DNA of 64,000 nucleotides, from positions 1 through 64,000 of the forward strand of contig NZ_FVZB01000007.1 in the NCBI RefSeq assembly GCF_900166655.1, in the 5' to 3' direction. The stretch is from Halobacillus hunanensis. GTDB taxonomy: Bacteria > Bacillota > Bacilli > Bacillales > Halobacillaceae. The notes below the pieces were generated by a model. That model was not told the DNA's origin, searched no databases, and saw nothing but the letters and a program-made list of their open reading frames with translations. Below, piece after piece: positions 61,394 to 64,000 of the stretch. Numbering within the stretch: the first letter of the stretch is position 1; every line of letters starts with the position of its first letter. Both the position numbers and the translations under genes were made by a program.

Positions 61394-62021
61394 AATTGTG
61401 ATTGCGGATGACCATCAGGTCGTGCGAAAAGGACTGGTGTTCTTTTTTCAAACACAGGAAGATATTGAAGTTGTTTATGAGGCGGCAAATGGTCTAGAAG
61501 TTATTCAATATTTGGAAGGTCATCCGGCTGATGTCGTACTAATGGATATTCAAATGCCGACGATGGATGGCATTGAGGCAACGAAGCAGCTTCGCGAACA
61601 GTTTCCGGATATAAAAATAGTCATGCTGACAAGTTTTTCCGATTACGATACCGTCATTCCGGCGATTCAGGCTGGTGCTAATGGTTATCAAATGAAGGAT
61701 ATTGACCCAGACCAATTAGCTGATGTGATCAGGCGTGTTTATAAAGGTGAGACAATGATTGATGCTAAAGCAGCTACTCAGTTGATGACACACGTGACAG
61801 GCTCCCCTCAACAGGAAGAGGAGAAACGAATTCACGAGCTCACACGACGTGAGAAAGATGTACTGAAGGAGATTATGAAAGGGCGCAGCAATAAAGAAAT
61901 TGCCAACCATTTGTTTATTACTGAAAAAACGGTGAAAACGCACTTATCGAATATTTTCTCAAAATTAGAAGTCCACGACCGAACCCAAGCCGCCCTGTTC
62001 GGAGTAAAATATATGAAATAA
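61386..62021 (+). CDS. NarL/LuxR-type response regulator
   Basis: 211 residues. The receiver domain (about 1-120) has the acidic pair Asp8-Asp9, phospho-acceptor Asp54 in VVLMDIQMPTMDG and the conserved Lys near 104 (GYQMKDID). The C-terminal LuxR-type DNA-binding domain (about 145-208) reads LTRREKDVLKEIMKGRSNKEIANHLFITEKTVKTHLSNIFSKL. It is the partner of the overlapping GAF kinase. Sequence type is close to LiaR/VraR and DegU relatives, but the kinase is not LiaS-like, so those names are not used. Targets are unknown. Confidence 0.92.
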   Translation: MIKIVIADDHQVVRKGLVFFFQTQEDIEVVYEAANGLEVIQYLEGHPADVVLMDIQMPTMDGIEATKQLREQFPDIKIVMLTSFSDYDTVIPAIQAGANGYQMKDIDPDQLADVIRRVYKGETMIDAKAATQLMTHVTGSPQQEEEKRIHELTRREKDVLKEIMKGRSNKEIANHLFITEKTVKTHLSNIFSKLEVHDRTQAALFGVKYMK

Positions 62022-62035
62022 CAGCTGACAATAAA

Positions 62036-62080
62036 CACCACCTCAGGTCATCCAGAAAATGGATGACCTGAGGTGGTTAT
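62036..62080. terminator. Strong bidirectional terminator
   Basis: Perfect stem CCACCTCAGGTCATCC/GGATGACCTGAGGTGG (16 bp) with T-rich tails on both strands, between the response regulator gene and a small convergent gene. The left arm recurs at 30397. Confidence 0.9.
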
Positions 62081-62081
62081 T

Positions 62082-62315
62082 TTATACATATTGGGCTGGT
62101 TGTGTCGTAGCTTGGGCGTGGTCGATATAGTGTAACAGGCTTTCATGGCTTTCGAGCAGGGTGGTTTCATGTCCTGGGTAGTGAAAAGCATGGAGAAATG
62201 CTTCTATTTTCTTAGAAAGAAAATGGTCACGGGTTCTTACCATGAGTATAAGCAATTCATCCCACTCTCCCCAGATCATGTAATGCAATGCTTTGTCATA
62301 ATCTTGATAATACAT
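62082..62315 (-). CDS. Small hypothetical protein, 77 aa
   Basis: Begins MYYQDYDKALHYMIWGEWDELLILMVRTRDHFLSKKIEAFLHAF, rich in His, Tyr and Leu, likely all-helical, soluble, without cysteines. The ATG at 62315 is preceded by GAAGTG (close) and GGAAGG (farther). It ends at the bidirectional terminator. I do not recognise it, and neighbouring genes give no hint. Confidence 0.6.
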   Translation of the reverse strand: MYYQDYDKALHYMIWGEWDELLILMVRTRDHFLSKKIEAFLHAFHYPGHETTLLESHESLLHYIDHAQATTQPAQYV

Positions 62316-62494
62316 AATTTTTCACTTCATCCTTCCTTAGAAAGGATTGTTTTTATTGTCTCCATGAAGGGTAAGAATGAATCAGAAAGTTCTTCACAGA
62401 AATGGAAAATTCGACACTATTCATTTTTTTGAAAAGGATTGGTATGATGGTATGGAAATGATTTACTTGGTAAGGATGGAAGGAGAAATCAGTC

Positions 62495-62962
62495 ATGGAA
62501 GAACGATATTGGCTATGGATTAACCTTGGAGGAGTAAGCGCATTTGGATTGTTTATTTTGATCAGTCTATGTACAGCTATAAACGGACCTGCCGAGGGTG
62601 CCCTTGTTATGATCAGTGAGATCATCGCTTTACTTAGTTTTATTTTTGCTGGAGTGACGTTGTATTACATAAAAGATCGGCAGCGCTGGTTTGCAATTTC
62701 AGTACTTTCGTTTATCGGTGTCTGGATCGCATTTGGAATTGGATACGAAGTTGGGGTAAATCAAGGCACGAATCATGGCTGGATCTGGTTTTATTTATAT
62801 TATGTTGTATTTATTGCCAGCTTGGTCTTGCTGCGCTATAGTTACGCTAAAATAAAAGGATTGTTTAAATTAGCTCCGGTATTTTTTATATTTTTTAATG
62901 CAATGCTGACTTTATACATGGTAACCATTCACATCTGGTTCATGCTTCCAACTAGTGATTGA
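62495..62962 (+). CDS. Four-helix membrane protein, unknown
   Basis: 155 residues with four or five membrane helices (about 8-30, 36-58, 66-88, 97-117 and 124-147). The short loops contain KDRQRW and GYEVGVNQGTNHGW. There are no motifs of a known transporter family. ATG 62495 follows AAGGAG at a good distance. It stands alone with its own terminator. Confidence 0.7.
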   Translation: MEERYWLWINLGGVSAFGLFILISLCTAINGPAEGALVMISEIIALLSFIFAGVTLYYIKDRQRWFAISVLSFIGVWIAFGIGYEVGVNQGTNHGWIWFYLYYVVFIASLVLLRYSYAKIKGLFKLAPVFFIFFNAMLTLYMVTIHIWFMLPTSD

Positions 62963-62967
62963 TCATA

Positions 62968-63001
62968 GCAGTCCTTTCCGGAAAGAAAGGGCTGTTTTTT
63001 T
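62968..63001 (+). terminator. Terminator
   Basis: AGCAGTCCTTTC/GAAAGGGCTGTT stem with T6. Confidence 0.85.
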
Positions 63002-63107
63002 ATGGAAATAAAAATGCTTAATCGGGGTAAGATCGTAAGAAGTTAGACACTTTACCAAACCTTTCGAGCTGCTTGAAGAACTGTGCAATTTCCTCCATGT
63101 AATTTTA

Positions 63108-63136
63108 GTATATAAGTTTCTTCAAAACACATACTA
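63108..63136 (+). promoter_or_regulatory. Sigma-G/F-like promoter of yhcN
   Basis: GTATA (63108-63112), 17 bases, CATACTA (63130-63136). The -10 is a perfect sigma-G match; yhcN is a forespore gene in B. subtilis. Confidence 0.6.
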
Positions 63137-63164
63137 CAAGTAAGCTTGGAAGGAGGAATACACC

Positions 63165-63764
63165 ATGAAAATAAAAGCAGTTGCGCTTGGTCTACTCGTT
63201 GCTTCTTCTCTTGTTGCTTGTCAAGCTGATGAAGAACCAGGTAACGGCAACAACAATGAAGGTGCTCAAAACACGAGTTTTGAACGTATGGCTGACGATA
63301 TGAATGACCAAGGAAATAATAACAATGCAAACCGCGACGATAACCGTATGGGAGATAACAACGATGACAACCATATGGGAACTAGCAATGACAATAAGAA
63401 TGGTGCTGACCAGCATGAGTATGATGTAGCGGAGAAAGCTGCGCAAAACATCGAAGCTAACGTGAAGGGCATTAACGAAGCATATGTGTTAACGACAAAC
63501 GATAATGCCTACGTGGCAGCGGTTCTGGGTAACCAGAATGGTGAAGCGAAAACAGAAGTTAGTGATAAGGTTGAGCAGCAAATCACAAAAATTGTTAAGG
63601 ATGCAGATCAGGATATTAACAACGTGTATATTTCCACAAATCCGGACTTTGTTGACTTAACAAATAACTACGTGGATGACGTAGGAAATGGTGAACCAAT
63701 TCAAGGTTTCTTCCGTGAATTTGGCCGCATGACGGACCGTCTGTTTCCAGATGCTCAGTCATAA
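63165..63764 (+). CDS. yhcN: YhcN/YlaJ-family sporulation lipoprotein
   Basis: 199 residues. The signal peptide ends in the lipobox SLVAC (Cys19), followed by an Asn/Asp/Gly-rich low-complexity stretch (about 25-80, with repeated NNND, DDNRMGDN and DDNHMGTS). The conserved YhcN/YlaJ domain then reads EYDVAEKAAQNIEANVKGINEAYVLTTNDNAYVAAVL..KVEQQITKIVKDADQDINNVYISTNPDFVDL. YhcN is an inner-membrane lipoprotein of spores. ATG 63165 follows AAGGAGG. The Asn-rich linker seems long for the family. Whether it is the direct orthologue of yhcN or of another paralogue is not certain. Confidence 0.85.
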   Translation: MKIKAVALGLLVASSLVACQADEEPGNGNNNEGAQNTSFERMADDMNDQGNNNNANRDDNRMGDNNDDNHMGTSNDNKNGADQHEYDVAEKAAQNIEANVKGINEAYVLTTNDNAYVAAVLGNQNGEAKTEVSDKVEQQITKIVKDADQDINNVYISTNPDFVDLTNNYVDDVGNGEPIQGFFREFGRMTDRLFPDAQS

Positions 63765-63767
63765 TAT

Positions 63768-63803
63768 AAACGGGATTCTCAGCCGAGAGAATCCCGTTTT
63801 TTT
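63768..63803 (+). terminator. Terminator after yhcN
   Basis: Perfect 12-bp stem AACGGGATTCTC/GAGAATCCCGTT with T7. Confidence 0.92.
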
Positions 63804-63878
63804 ATGGAAAAAATAGTGATAGTCAAACATTTCCTCCTTCATAATTAAGCATTCCCTTCTAATAAAGACAGTTACATT

Positions 63879-63907
63879 TCATGTTCCTGGCTGTTCTTTC
63901 ATATAGT
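63879..63907 (+). promoter_or_regulatory. Sigma-E-like promoter of the spoVR-like gene
   Basis: TCATGTT (63879-63885), 14 bases, CATATAGT (63900-63907), 31 bases before the TTG start. Same layout as at prkA and yhbH. Confidence 0.55.
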
Positions 63908-63938
63908 AATGTAGGCAAAGCTTAAGGAGGGGGCATTT

Positions 63939-64000
63939 TTGAAACAAGAAGAACATCTTAATCTGGAAAAAGCGATACGAGAAATTACAGAAATTGCTGA
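63939..64000 (+). CDS. spoVR: SpoVR family protein, 5' end only
   Basis: The window ends 20 codons into this gene. TTG 63939 follows AAGGAGGGGG. The visible residues MKQEEHLNLEKAIREITEIA match the start of SpoVR, which I recall as an acidic helix ending in AIxxITEIA before KGFGLDFYPMRYEICP. SpoVR is needed for the spore cortex in B. subtilis and is a sigma-E gene; SpoVR, YhbH and PrkA occur together in many genomes. The call rests on a short segment plus the promoter type. Confidence 0.6.
   Translation, partial: MKQEEHLNLEKAIREITEIA

Overview
The window is a chromosomal segment of a low-GC, endospore-forming Bacillaceae bacterium. The 3' rRNA and tRNA cluster, many orthologues of Bacillus subtilis genes (queG, yhbB, trmL, prkA, yhbH, yhcX, yhcN, sigI-rsgI, bmrCD) and several sporulation and germination genes support this. 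The intergenic repeat families and some acidic proteins suggest a moderately halophilic genus such as Halobacillus or a relative; that is inference, since no 16S sequence is present.

Layout. 1-1940: end of 23S rRNA, an unusually long spacer carrying its own promoter, 5S rRNA and 15 tRNA genes in the order known from B. subtilis trnD. 1941-8600: an AT-rich accessory-looking stretch (SEC-C protein, unknown proteins, a Spo0E-like phosphatase, a FUSC-type exporter). 8598-8814: a tRNA-Gly(UCC) gene preceded by a disrupted copy of itself behind one promoter. 8950-17340: housekeeping genes (ABC-class ATPase, queG, DNA alkyltransferase, amidase, trmL, coat-like and acidic lipoproteins, lipM-lipA). 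17617-25746: prkA and yhbH, separated by the odhA-odhB operon for the 2-oxoglutarate dehydrogenase complex. 26075-37559: proline synthesis, two PH-domain membrane proteins, a PurR-type purine permease, a three-gene GerA-type germinant receptor operon, a nucleoside transporter and an aldehyde dehydrogenase. 37939-47622: MATE exporter, a second MurG-like enzyme, HelD, two oxidoreductases, a methyltransferase pseudogene and rlmN. 47762-48176: two copies of a hairpin element with different but self-complementary arms. 48336-52456: a bmrCD-type ABC exporter behind an attenuator-like leader. 52490-64000: membrane serine protease, sigI-rsgI, flavin oxidoreductase, TetR regulator, yhcX, a GAF-sensor two-component system, yhcN and the first codons of what looks like spoVR.

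How it works together. Sporulation is the main theme. prkA, yhbH and the partial spoVR each have a sigma-E-like promoter (TCAT box, exactly 14 bases, CATA box), while the ger operon and yhcN have sigma-G-like promoters. Carbon and purine control are visible as CcpA cre-like sites at odhA and the nucleoside transporter, and paired PurBoxes at the purine permease. The least explained signals are three intergenic arrays of degenerate 20-21 bp repeats, the arm-covarying hairpin elements, the tRNA-Gly partial duplication and the leader of the bmr operon.
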